From: Coriaria nepalensis
Lineage: Eukaryota > Streptophyta > Magnoliopsida > Cucurbitales > Coriariaceae
Assembly (NCBI GenBank): GCA_027186245.1
Contig: CP114492.1
Coordinates: forward strand, 2,673,501 to 2,737,500
DNA: 64,000 nt
Reading direction: 5' to 3'
In this document: piece after piece, positions 25,601 to 37,850 of the stretch
Layout of the letters: each line of letters opens with the position of its first letter
How positions within the stretch are numbered: the stretch's first letter is position 1
The notes under the pieces: model-generated
What the model was told of the DNA's origin: nothing
Databases searched by the model: none
The model's input: the letters and a program-made list of their open reading frames with translations, nothing else
Translations under genes and position numbers: made by a program

Positions 25601-27530
25601 TATTAATTAAAATTAAATTAAATTAAAAAAAAAATAGAAGCAATAAGATCTAAATACACTCTTACTTATTGCGTTCGGAGACCAGCTTGTGACATAGAGT
25701 GACATAGATTCAAAGATTCCCTCTAATCCAAATTAGTATTCCATTTTATGATCATATGGGTGGACAAAATTTTTATTTTTAATCTTGAATTTAATATCGA
25801 TATTAGGTAATAAATAAATTTCAGTATTGATATTGATTATGGTATTAAAATGAGATTAATTTTAAAATTAATATTAATTCTAAATACTTAATTAAAAATA
25901 AATAAATAAAAAAACGAGAAAAAAAAAATTAACTTCTTATTTTTCTTTTTTCTTCCCCTCATTTTCACATTCTTTTTATTCAATTTTCTAATACCGATAG
26001 CAATACCACATTAATGATTTCAATCTTAATACCATGATAATCGGACTCTGACAACGACATAAAGTAATTGTTCCTAAAACCTTAGAAAATCAAGTGGAGG
26101 AAGGTTTTACATTTAGTGTTCAATTGACAATACTTAGGAAACGTACTAGGCTACTATCCTAGCAACTAGTTAGCTAGAATCAAGTGGATGGCCCTGACTT
26201 TTTCTCTTGCCCCAAGATCCGGGTGTATACGTAGTCCGATAACTTAACCTGTTTTATTGTCACACCTAGGTCATCATCCCACAAACACATTCATCATTGC
26301 GTTAAATATATGTCCTGACATATATTTTATATGTATAATACGAACAACATGCACTGAATTTAGAACTTAACAAGGATTTTCTTCTTCGATATATATCATG
26401 TTTGTGTTTTGGATACGTCATATAAAGAAGCGACAATTGAACGAATGATATCATATAGTACACTACTTTTACAATATGTTAACTTAAGAGTTATTTGAGA
26501 TTAGTTGGGTATTACTGATTAGGAATATTTAGATTAGTATTCAATCTCAAAGAATTGTAAAAAAACAAAGCTTTGTCAATTGAGTGATCTTCACTTAGCT
26601 TATTTCATTAATTTAAATTTATTTTTATATAAATATTTTTATTTTCATTAATTTTAATCCTTATATAATTTAATTTTTATAAATTTGTTTATATATAATG
26701 TCTGATAATTTTTTTAATTATTATATGATTCAAATTAAAATATTTTAAGACATAAAATAAAATCATAAATAAAAATAAAAATAAAAAAAACTTTCATACA
26801 AAGAGGTATGCTCGAAGACCTCCACGTCCACACATGGAAAGAGATGGAGGTCAAATCTCCTTCCGTGGAGGTAGAAGTCTAGTTCAACCGGACATCTTTC
26901 CATAAAGGTTAAGGTTAGCTTTGACTTTTTATGAATTTTTATATTTTTATTTTGGGATCTCAAATTATCTTAACGAAGAAGATGAGTTAGATTTAATTCT
27001 TCACAAAAAAAAAAAAAAAATGAAATCGATTTAGTTAGGTCTATAATGAAAATTCTATTCTATTTAAATATTTCGTGAACAAAATTAGAAAGTTTCAATA
27101 GATTTTTATTGCAAAAGAATCAAATTATTTGAAAGAAAATAATTATTAATAGGAGAGATACTAAAAAAATAATAAATAATTATTTTTAATAACATGACAT
27201 GTGACGCTTGATACATCAATGCCAGTGGTTTCAATTCTGTTCATAAACACTAAAAAAATCACTTAAACTGTAAAGAGACTAAAAAATTGAACGAAGACTA
27301 CATATAGACAAATTTATAAAAAATAAACTACATGAGGACTCAAAATTAAATTAACCCATAAAAATAAACACCAATTGTTAAACTAATTAATTATTTATTT
27401 ACTTTAAATAATGTGACATACTCTTATTAATAGACTAAATTTAATATCATGTTAACTATTTTTGAAATATCAAAAGCACCCCCACACTTACTCACCAAAT
27501 ATCTACGTATTATTAAATGCATGTAGCATC
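22621..27530. other. Gene-poor, AT-rich intergenic DNA
   Basis: No supported gene over almost 5 kb. Scattered poly-A/T tracts (23965-23985, 24270-24290, 27005-27020) and short frames without family resemblance. A weak inverted motif around GACCTCCACG and CGTGGAGGT lies at about 26815-26870, but the pairing is too poor to call a hairpin gene. Confidence 0.5.
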
Positions 27531-28299
27531 TAAATATGTTGAAGTCGGGAAAATTTGCGGCCAAAAAATCCAAAAAATTAATGTTAGTTAAAGATTGGGA
27601 TCAAAATCGAGTGGATTTAACCTTCGGCAAAAGTCTATTAAACATGCGAGTAATGTGAGCGTGTCAGAAAGTTAAATAGCTTTGACATTGTAAAGTCAGA
27701 AGAAATAAAAGAAATACATGCTAAGTAAATTAAAATTGTCTACTAAGTAGGCAAAATGATTAAAATTAATCTAGACCCAACTTTATTTTCGACGAATCTA
27801 CTGACGAGCAGACTGAACTAATGCTAATAAATTAAAATGATAATAAATGAAAGTAGAATTAGAGATTGAAAGACGAAAATAAATGAATGACTAAAAAATA
27901 CTTTAATGAAATGACAAAATTAAAAGCGATAGATATAATCCACGATAAGAAATTAACTTCAAATTAACTATACTCCTATGAAACCAACAACTGAAAAGTT
28001 AAATGGACAAAGAAAGAGACAGAGGTGTCCAATCCACGACCAATTGATTGAAACTATCACTCGGATAAGAAATCGATGCTCTAATTTACTCATTCCGAAG
28101 AGCATATCTAGGGAAAGACATAATTTTCAGAGGAATAGAATAAAGAAAAGAGTAGGACTTGAGAAAATAATTTCGCCGCAACATAAAGAGGATTTACGAG
28201 TATTACTCGATTATTTAATGATCATGGATCATGATTTTTGCATTGACCAAACCTTTTTATTTATTGGCAAATGAGCTAATGACATCTTCATAAATAACT

Positions 28300-29750
28300 C
28301 AAAATCGATCTGCCACTCCCCCATTTCCTATGCCCTTATCCCACTTTGTGGGCCCTAGCTTCCTTTTTTGATGGATGGTTGATTGAGTAAACTTTCAGTG
28401 GAATCCGGTCGAGAATGAGTCTATGTTCATTAAAACTAATTTTTCCTTACTTTCCTTGAAATTCAGCCACTTTTCTCTCACATTCCTTGAATTTCGGCCA
28501 CTTTATTTTTTGGTTGAGGGTGGGTTAAAATGGGCCCCACTTTTGGAAAAAAGTAGGTCAACTTTTGATCGAAACAACTTTTGGTTAAAACTTTTTCTCT
28601 CTCTCTCACTCTACATTTCAGCAGAAAAAACAAGTCTTTTAAATTAATTGATTAAAATTTGATTTTAATTGAATAATTATGATTTGATATATTTTTTATG
28701 ATAATGCATGATTATACTAATTATTTATGTTTATTTTGTATTTATCAAACTTTGAAAGTTAAAATTACCTTAAATAGTATTTGGCAAAGTTAATCAGAGA
28801 ATTACTTTTGCATGTTTCCTTCAGTTTAGAAGAAGATCTAAAATTGAAAACTTTCAAAAATAATAATTATCGTTTTGGAAACCTAGTGAGAAACTTTTCA
28901 AATTTGGAAAGTTGACATTTTTGACAAGGATCCTTAAACAATTAAGGAAAAGAAATTGAATGATTAAAATGAACTAAACACGAGTTGATTAGTTTGAATT
29001 ACATGAACATGCATCAAGAGATAAAATAAGAAATAATGTATGAATAATTGAAATTGTTTTAACATATTCATACACTAGATGTATGTAATTTAAGGTATTA
29101 AATGTACATGCATCATGATATATGTATATGCTTAGTTAAATATATTATCACATCGTGTTTAAAAACTATGAGATAGAGCATGATATATATATGTTTGTTA
29201 TGATGAGACTGTTTAGTAAAATCATTCAATTAATTATATTGAGCTGAAATTTGTTGTGAAATTGTTTCATGACTTTCCTTTCAAACATTATAATATATGT
29301 GATATTTGCATGAATATAGGAAGGTCACGGACACGTGAGGACTTATATTTGTGTTAGTCTGCATGTATATTATTATTGCATAAGATGCGTGACTGAGTAA
29401 AGATGTCATTCTAGACATGAACATAGATACATGCATGTACTGGTTTAACACATTTTATATTTTACAAGAATATTTGGGTTAAGCTCAACTAAGTAAATAT
29501 AATTAGTTGCGAGCATGTGAAATTATATTTGCTAAGAGGTAATATAAAAGAATTATAGGAGATGAATTGCAAAAGTATTTGCTACTTTTCATTTTATTAT
29601 AATTGGTTATAGACACGTAATTAAAATAATGTGATTGGATCATTTTCCCACTGAGTAATGTGATTGGTTATATGACTTTTAAAATTGTTGGTAGCTAATA
29701 TTGTATGTATATTTTCTTATGTTGTATTTTATTTCTATGTATTTTCTAGC
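28300..29750. repeat. Probable LTR-retrotransposon debris (possibly Gypsy LTR)
   Basis: Non-coding stretch in front of Copia A. It has an imperfect duplication of TTCCTTGAAATTCAGCCACT and TTCCTTGAATTTCGGCCACT around 28454-28505, and phrases such as ACACGTGAGGACTTA (about 29331) and TTTTCCCACTGAGTAATG (about 29642), which I associate with plant Gypsy LTRs. No paired LTR, primer-binding site or domain is visible, so the assignment is tentative. Confidence 0.3.
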
Positions 29751-29886
29751 ATGTAATGCCTGAAAAACTGAAGTTGATTATTGAACAAAATAAATTTTGG
29801 TTGAAGCCAATTTTAGAGATTGATATAGAAACTTGAAAATTGTTCTCAAGTATAAACGTTTGTCTAATGTATTGAATTAGCAAGTT

Positions 29887-32800
29887 ATGGGGATCCCGCC
29901 TGAAGGATCGGATCCCAAAACAATAGCCACATGGAACAGGTGGCTGGAGCAAGATAACGAGATATAATACATTATTCTTGCATCTATGAGTAACGAGCTC
30001 CGAAAGTATTATGAAAAGTTCAATGATCGTGAGATTGTTGATAAACTTAAATTTGTTTATGGTGAGGATATTTGAAACGATAGCTATGAGATATCTAAAG
30101 CATTATTTCAGATTAAGATGACTGAGGGTACCTCTGTTAGTGAACATGTGGTGAAGATGATCACCTATATTGAACAACTTGAGAGTCTTAGACTTGTTGC
30201 GGATTGTAAGTTGATCAATAACTTGGTGCTGTAATCTCTTCCTGATTCATTCTCGCCGTTTGTGCTAAACTTCCTTAGGAATAAGATAGAACCCGAGCTA
30301 TATGATTTGCATAAGATGCTGAAAAATACTGAGAAATACATCAAAAAGGATAAACCCATATTGCTTACGGGAGGTTCTTCCAAAAGGGAGGACAGTGCCA
30401 AGCTAAAGAAGCGAGGCAAGAAAGGGACCCTTAAAGCAAGGAAGGGAGATGGAAATATAAAGAAGGGAAAATATGGAAAGTATTTCCACTATGGCGAAAG
30501 TAAACATTGGAAGCGAAGTTGTAAGGTTTATCTTGCAACTCTGAAAAATATGGTGATATTGCTTCAGGTATATTCATGATTAAGGTTAATATTTCTTGCA
30601 ATGATTGATCTACTTGGGTATTAGATACCAATTGTGGTGCTTATATTTTTAATAATGTGTAGAATCTAAGAGATAGAAAAATTCTAGAGAAAGGTAAAGT
30701 GGACCTACGAGCTGGAAGTGAAGCAACAAATACTGCTTTAGTTATGGGCACTTATAGTTTAGTTTTGCCTTCGGGCTTAGTTTTAAATTTAAGACAATGT
30801 TATTATGCACTTTGATTCAAAATAGTGTTTCTATTTATAGACTTGATGAGGTAGGGTTTGTCTTCTCTATCAAGGATAATATTTTAAGTTTGTTTATGAA
30901 TGATTTTATTTTATGGAAGTGGTTCCTTAAATAGTGGTGTGTATAACTTAAATTTGAAAAATGAAACTTGCTTCAATATTGAATAGGTCAAGAAAAAAAA
31001 AGTTTGATATGAATCAAACATACTTATGGCATTGTCGATTAAGTAATGCTAATGAAACAATGATTCAAAAGTTATATAATAATAGATATTTAGATCCATT
31101 TAATTTGGAATCAATGCCAACTAGTGAATCTTGTTTATTAGGCCAGATGATCAAATCTTCTTTTAGTGGATTGGAGAGAGACAAATTGAGTTGATAAGAC
31201 TAGTATATACTGATGTATGTAGGCATATATGTCAACACTAGCTAGATGTAGTTCTTCATACTTCGTCACAATCACCGATGATCTCTTTTAATTCGGTTAT
31301 ATTTATCTTATGAAGCGTAAATCCGAATCATTTTAGAAATTTAAGGAATACAAGAGTGAAGTAGAAAAACAAATAGGTAAAAGTATAAAGGTACTTTGAT
31401 TTGATCGAGGTGGTGAATACTTGAGTCACAATGGAACCCTCGCAATGGATATAATCACGCAATGGACCCCTCGTCGAACACCATAGTTGAATGGCATGTC
31501 TGAGAGGATAAATCAAACACTCTTGGAGATGTTTCGGTTCATGATGAGCTTTACCGATCTACCTCTATCATTTTGAGGATATGCCATGAAAACCTCCACT
31601 TACATAATTAACATGATACCTTCAAAATTTATTTTTTCAATACCATATGAGATATAAAAGGGTAGAAGAGCATGCTTTAAACATATTCACGTATGGGGTT
31701 GTCATTCTTATGTCAAGAAGTAAGAAGTAGAAAAGTTAGTGGCAAGATACGAAAAATATTATTTTATGGGGTATCCAAAGGAAAATTTAGGATACTACTT
31801 TTACCATTCCACTAAGTATAAAATGTTTATTGCTAAATATGATGTCTTCTTAGAGAAGGAATTCCTTTCTAAACAGAATAGTGGGAGCAAAATTGAACTT
31901 GATGAAGTTCATAATACATAAAATGACGTTCAGATCGATGATCATATTACCCTACTAGTTTTGGATGAGGTACCTCTAAGAAGGGATGATGTGATACCTC
32001 AGAGTACATAAATTGTTCATAGATCTAGTAGATCATAGAAGATGATCCTACGACTTATTCCGAGGCTATTACTAGTTTGTATTATGAGAGATATCTAGGT
32101 GTCATGAGATCATAGATGGATTCCATATATGCCAACTAAGTACGAGACTTGTGGATGCACCTGAAGGAATAGTTCCTTTAGGATGCAAATGAGTTTTCAA
32201 GAAGAAAAGTGAGGTAGATGGAAATATCAAAACCAATAGGGCTAAACTAGTTGTAAATGATTACAAACAAAGAGAAGGAATCGATTATGAAGAAAATTTA
32301 TTGCCCATAGTAATGACTAAATCCATTCAGAGATTGCTTGCCATTGTAGCATATCACGGTTATGAAATCTGAAAAATGAATGTGAAAACAACCATCCTAA
32401 ATGGGTACCTCGAGAAGGATGTGTATATGATACAACCTGAGGGCTCCATGAATAAGAAATACATAAAAAAATTATGTAAGTTGCAATGGTCTATATGTGG
32501 CCTTAAACAAACATCTCGGAGTTAGAACATTCATTTTAATGAAATGGTCAAATCATTTGACTTCATATATAATGAAATACTACTTATTGGGAATGATGTA
32601 GGTATATTACATTATATTAAGTTATGACTATCAAAGAACTTCTCTATGAAAGATTTGAACGAAGCTGCCTATATTCTAGGAATAAAGATTTATAGAGATA
32701 GATCTAGGCTTGACCCAATTGACATACATAGACAAAGTGCTAATGAGATTTAGCATGAAATATTTTAAGAGAGGATTTCTGCCAATGAGTCATAGAATCT

Positions 32801-33555
32801 ACCTCTACAATAATATGTCTCTCAAGATAAAATCGGAGAGGGATGAGATAAGTAAAATCCCTTATGCCTCGACAATGGGATCCATCATGTATGTTATATT
32901 ACATACGAGGCCGGATGTTGCCTATACTCTTAAGTATTATAAGCAGATTTCAAGGCAATCTGGGTAAGAAGCATCAGACTATTGTTAAGAACATTCTTAA
33001 GTACTTGAGAAGGACTAATGACATGTTCTTGGTTTATGGAGGATTAGACTTGAAAATTAAAGGTTTCAGAGTCTTTCGTTTCCAGTCAGATGTTGACGAT
33101 ATTAAATCAATTTTAGGATTCGTCTTTACACTAAATGGTGGAGCGGTCAGTTGGAAGAGTTTCAAACAAGAAACGACCATAGATTCCACAACTAAAGTTG
33201 AATACATTGAAGCTTCAGAAGAAGCAAATGAAACGTTATGGATGAAAAAGGTCATACCTGAACTTGGTGCGGCTTGGAGCATCTTTAATCTCGTAGTAGT
33301 GTACTGCGATAATAACGATGCAATAGCAAAAACAAAGGAATATAGGTCTCATCAGAAATCCAAACATGTGCTACGACATTATCACCTCATCCGAGAGATA
33401 ATTGGAAGTTGAAATGTCAACATAGAGAGGGTAGACACATATGACAATATAACAGATCCATTCACTAAGGCGATTTCCCAACAAAACTTTGATCGCCATT
33501 TTGACATGATGAGAATTAGATTCAGAAATGATTGACTTTAGTGCAAGTGAGAGAT
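29887..33555 (+). mobile_element. Copia A: decayed Ty1/copia retrotransposon internal region
   Basis: Domains run in copia order on the plus strand. The gag region starts with MGIPPEGSDP at 29887 and ends in a zinc knuckle at about 30480-30520, whose first Cys positions are changed to Tyr. A protease-like WVLDTNCGA lies near 30610 and a GAG-pre-integrase segment (YLWHCRLSNANETMIQKLYN) at about 31020. Integrase remnants span 31190-31560. Reverse transcriptase (LVVNDYKQREGIDYEE, then NGYLEKDVYMIQPEG) occupies 32200-32700. RNase H follows at 32860-33412. Integrase precedes reverse transcriptase, which defines copia rather than Gypsy. Many stops and frame breaks occur. The segment that should carry the catalytic YVDD box is deleted, leaving only its following LLIGNDVG. 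A polypurine tract, GCAAGTGAGAGA, precedes the LTR. Dead; any movement would need another copy's enzymes. Confidence 0.9.
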
Positions 33556-33915
33556 TGAAAGTATATGCTTGTCAAGCTAATCGGATTTGACCTGATGAGA
33601 CAAATATTTTATGTGATACTATCTTTATGTAGATACTAATAAGACATAATTTATAATCATTAATAAAAGCCAGTTATTATTTATCTGTTTATTAATTTTG
33701 TTGGAATTGATATTATATATTCTATACATGCATATTATGATAAAATTCATTATCTTGAGTTATGCACTCTAGAGAACATGATAGAAATCATGATAGTAGA
33801 GACTTGAGTAGTTAAAAACTCTAAGGATACAATTGGTTTATTTTCATAGGATCTTGTGAATGAATATTAATTGATACATATAGACAATCATGAAATTCAT
33901 TAATCTTAAATCAAT
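33556..33915 (+). repeat. 3' LTR of Copia A (decayed, partial)
   Basis: Starts with TG directly after the polypurine tract. From 33577 it aligns by eye with the satellite unit at 41832. Shared motifs in order are TAATCGGAT, ATGTAGATACTA, TTATTATTTAT, GATAAAATTCATTATCTTGA followed by GTTATG, CTAGTAGA or ATAGTAGAGACT, AAAAACTCT, and ATAGACAATCAT. Similarity fades after about 33915, so the right end of the LTR is lost or diverged. This copy identifies where the satellite came from. Confidence 0.8.
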
Positions 33916-34832
33916 GTTTAGGGAAAATAAATACCTCTTTTGATTTATAAAACTCTTCTTGAATAAGATAGGGATGTATTCACATGTTCGCACTTTAACC
34001 GTTATTTACACAATTCGTTTCATATGGTTAAGTTTCCACTTACGATTTCAACACGTGAGATAATAAGCTTGGGAAAAAGGAATGGAAAAAGAGATTTTGG
34101 ATATACTATGGAAGGGTTAATTGATTGGCTATTTTGGTAACAATTTTTTGTGATGGATGAGTGAATTGATTGATTTTTTTGTGGCTCATTTAGAGGGTCG
34201 TTAGGAGCTTTTACAATCTTGGTTTTTTGTGGGGGGTTTGTTTTTTTTTTTTTTTTTTGCCGTTGGTGGTTGTTGTACTAAAGAAGATTTATGGTTAAGT
34301 AGTTCATGATGTGTGAGCAGATTGATTTATGGGTAAGCAGATGTGTAAGGTTTCGTTTATGATTGATTGTTTGATATGTCTTATATACATATGTAATGTT
34401 TCGTTTACTGTTTGCTGTCTAAGTGAAATTTGTTGTTTGCTGTTCGATGCATATTGTGCCTTTAAGCATATATACTCATTTCTGATCATCCTAACCTAGA
34501 GGCAAAATGTGTCTCTCCCATGTATAGTGTTGGTGAAAAAACTACATATAGATGAGTGATACGTATATAAATTTATGATGTAATTCTTAGAACTAACATA
34601 GACACTTTTGTGTTTGAAGAATCAGCAACATAAAAATCAAATAAGATGAAATCACATAACATATATGCAATTTGAAAAGGGATGATGTAATTACATCCAA
34701 ATATATAAATCACATAACATACTTGCAATCTCTAACTACATATAGTTTTCACCTTAAAAAAATACATACAAACAATAGTATGTTAATATTGAATTTCTCT
34801 ACTACAAAAGTTAGATAAATATCCAAATTCAA
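33916..34832. other. Intergenic, no gene seen
   Basis: Contains a T-rich and G-rich patch at 34220-34260 and otherwise ordinary AT-rich DNA. It may include diverged remnants of the Copia A LTR at the left end. Confidence 0.45.
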
Positions 34833-35240
34833 CTACATTTTTAGGGAAATAAGAAAAAAAATAATAAGTACAATAATAAATATGTTTCTTATGGTATTCA
34901 ACCCTGTCCTAATATCATTACTTTGAATAACCCCGCTAGAAGAACATGGCCCATTCATCGCTGCACTCTTTGCCACAATCATTGATGTGCTTGCTTCGTC
35001 ATCATCAGAAGGGGTCGCCAACTCAATCCAAGTATAGAAGTCACAATGGTTCTGAAAAAGGATCTTTCATATCAGATTCCAAGCATAGGTCATCTAATTA
35101 ATGTAAATCATATATTACATAAATAATGTACATACCTTACTGCAACGATGAAATATTCGTCTTGATTCATGTTTCTTATTTCTTGTGCTCTAAAAATTGT
35201 GGTCGTCGGACCACAAAAGCACATTCGATGCTTAATCCTA
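34833..35240 (-). pseudogene. GRF-type zinc finger gene relic with one intron
   Basis: The minus strand shows CFCG near 35220-35209. After a frame slip comes SRRIFHRCSK ending at 35136, then a GT-AG intron 35135-35052. The second exon from 35051 reads NHCDFYTWIELATPSDDDEA, followed by a Ser-rich linker and the hydrophobic tail IRNIFIIVLIIFFLISLKM, with the stop at 34833. The pattern CxCG, then GRRF-x-C, then xxHCDFFxW is the GRF zinc finger (PF06839). Plant members are short proteins that often end in a membrane-like tail, as here (recalled, not searched). The canonical GRRF is SRRI, and the frame slip between CFCG and the second block argues for a pseudogene. An undetected extra intron (TTTTTAG|AGC) could rescue it. 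Confidence 0.55.
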
Positions 35241-36537
35241 ACATCACAGAAATACATCTTTCTTCAACCTGAGTACATAATCAAATTCAAGAGTACATAA
35301 TCAAATTAAACACACATCATACAGACACATTGTTTAGACACATCTAATTAGTCAACTTAAACACACATCGTACAAACACATATAATTAATCAAATTTCCA
35401 CCATTCTCTGATTAATCAAAGTTCCAAACAATTCCAAACAATTGCAAAGATAACAAAAATGTTTCCACCATTAATCAAATTTCCAAGAAATGCTAAACAA
35501 TTTGAAACAAAATAAAATAGTTCCCACCATTTTTAGGTTTCAAACAAAAGAATTTCCATAATTTTCAAGTTTCACACATACAGATTTCAAACAAAACATA
35601 CCACCACATTTTCATTCACACACAAATATGTATGTTTTGTTGATTCACACATGACAGAATGAACAAAACATTCATATTTTATGCAGGTATTCCTATCTTC
35701 AAAAAATGGGTCTATACTACGAAAATAGAGAAATCAAAATGAAAAAGCACGTATTCCCTTCTTCAAAAAATGGGTCTATGCTACGAAAATAGAGAAATCA
35801 GAATGAAGAAGAGTAAGGAGTGGTGAAATCATAGATTAGATCGTATATGATGAAGGCAGAAGTTGACAATTCATGAAAACTCAACGTTGTTTATGGCTGT
35901 TGAGGTTCATCTTCCTTTCGTGCTAGCCCCTCGTCTGGATGAAGGAGCAAAGAAGAAGGGTTTGGTTTGAAAATTGGTAAAGGAGATCGAAGAAATCTGA
36001 ATGAAGGGGTAATGAAGAAATTGAAATTTAATAGGGTTAAAAAAGTAAAATAACAGTCAAAAGTGAGGCTAAAATGATTATGAAAAATCATTTTTGAAAA
36101 AGAGTTTCACTTACTAAACGGTGAAATTGTTGAAAAAAAAAAAGAATCAAATGTGTTATTCTTGAGGATAACCAAACGATGAAATGATAATACAACTATT
36201 CTAACTGATTGCTTAAAAGTATCATTTATTATCATTCATCCATAGTAATGCAACTAGTTTTAGGAAACCAACCATGCCTTTGCCGAAAATGTTTGAAAAT
36301 AGTTTTTTTTTTTTTTGAGAAGTGTAAAAGAAAAGAAAAAAAAAGAGAAAACAAAGGTTGGAGTTATTAAAGACGTTATGCATGTATCCTCCATTAAAAC
36401 ATGAATTACTAACCCACATATGACCACCTTTGTCTTCCCACTATTGTTTTAGTGTTATGCTTTCTATAGTCTTTTCAAGACCTAAAAAGCAAGATTATAC
36501 ATCCACTTTCTCTCTCTCTTTTATTTTTATTTATTTA
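35241..36537. other. Intergenic with a small tandem duplication
   Basis: Low-complexity, with scattered CACACAT and CCAAACA motifs around 35280-35600 and the 64-bp duplication listed separately. No supported gene. A minus-strand frame at 35891-36091 is unrecognised. Confidence 0.45.
35687..35812. repeat. Two-copy tandem repeat, 64-bp period
   Basis: GTATTCC begins at 35687 and again at 35751. Both copies contain TTCTTCAAAAAATGGGTCTA or TCTTCAAAAAATGGGTCTA, then CTACGAAAATAGAGAAATCA. The differences are a few substitutions, so the duplication is fairly recent. Confidence 0.9.
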
Positions 36538-36628
36538 TTTATTTATTATTATTATTATTGTTATGATGATGATGATTATTATTATGATGATTATGATTAT
36601 TATTATGATTATGATTATTATTATTATT
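36538..36628. repeat. Trinucleotide microsatellite (ATT/ATG)
   Basis: About 90 bp of ATT and ATG triplets, seen directly, followed by a poly-A run near 36643-36662. Confidence 0.9.
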
Positions 36629-37504
36629 TGAGAATGCTAGACAAAAAAAAAAAAAAAAAAAAGAGAAAAACTACAACGTTTGATATATCATATGAACTCT
36701 ACAATATTTTATACATCTAGAATTAGTCTATTTTTAAGAAACAATATTATGAAAATTTAAACTTAATGAATATAAGACATATCCAAACAAGTTATTAAGT
36801 ATTAATTTCAAACTATTTATTTATTGAAATTAATGAGGATAGAACAAAAAAAAAATTTAATTGATTATAAAGGTGAAAGTATAATTTTAAAGTTAGGGGT
36901 GCGATTACCCACCAGCCTATGTATTATTTTAAAAAAGAAAAGGACAAAATGTATGCGACAGAATTAGCACAATGATCCAGGTTACAAAATCATGCTTCTT
37001 TCCGATAGAATTAGAGTAACTCAAATGAGAATTTTTCACATTTATTGTGTTTGTATTTATTATATATATTTTAATTGTATAAATTAATTTTATATTCTTA
37101 TATTATATATTATATTAATTTTTTATATGATTAATAAGTGGAGAGATCAGTTTACTAATCGCACCGAAATTCTCTAGACAAATCATTATTATTATTATTA
37201 TTTTCTTAAAAACCCACCACCAGTTATACAAACAAAATTTCAAGTGAAGAAAAGACATGAATCATATCCCCGTTCAAAATGTTCTTTTCATACTTCCTTT
37301 TTGTTCTATTTGTTAGAGGGTGGATTCCCTGTGCTGGATTCCAATATTCCGATTAGAAGATCCTGATCTAGGACCACTAGCAAGTAAAAGATTGAGTAGG
37401 AGTAATGCAACTAACTATTATTACTATTACTTTATTTTCATTTTCATATATATATATATATATATTTACATTTATATATAGCAAATAGGAACTTAAATAA
37501 TCCA

Positions 37505-37850
37505 TAAATAATAAACAGTAAGTAAAAAATAGAAATTGAATGAAGTAAACTGTATATAGTAGGACAATAATATAGTAAATAGTAAACAAAGAAAACATAA
37601 ATATAATTTATAAAACCAAAATTTTAGAATAGCATATATAAATAATTTATAAAATATAATATTAAATAGATCATAATCTGAATAAATAATTAAACATAAG
37701 ATTAAGATTAGAGAGGTAAGAAACTAAGATTCAATCCGAGATTTGTTACACAATAATTTCCTTAAAACAGATTCGCTCTCTCATGTTGGTGTCGAAGGTG
37801 GAACGACGTCTATTTTTCATTATATAATAAAGATGAATAGCAACAGTGCA
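37505..37850 (+). repeat. Dispersed repeat R1, copy 2
   Basis: Second copy of the repeat at 1935-2310, same orientation. The best-kept part is 37698-37850, with GATTAGAGAGGTAAGAAACT, ACAGATTCGCTCTCTCATGT and GAACGACGTCTAT. Confidence 0.6.

Noticed and set aside
26800..26890. Possible hairpin (GACCTCCACG with CGTGGAGGT), considered as a microRNA precursor
   Set aside because: The pairing arm is about ten bases with poor continuation and does not match any plant microRNA I know.
27978..28274. 98-codon plus-strand frame rich in Arg and Ile
   Set aside because: No domain or motif recognised; it lies in probable LTR debris and is likely chance.
36430..36720. 96-codon frame with long Tyr/Asp runs
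   Set aside because: It is only the translation of the ATT/ATG microsatellite and adjoining poly-A.
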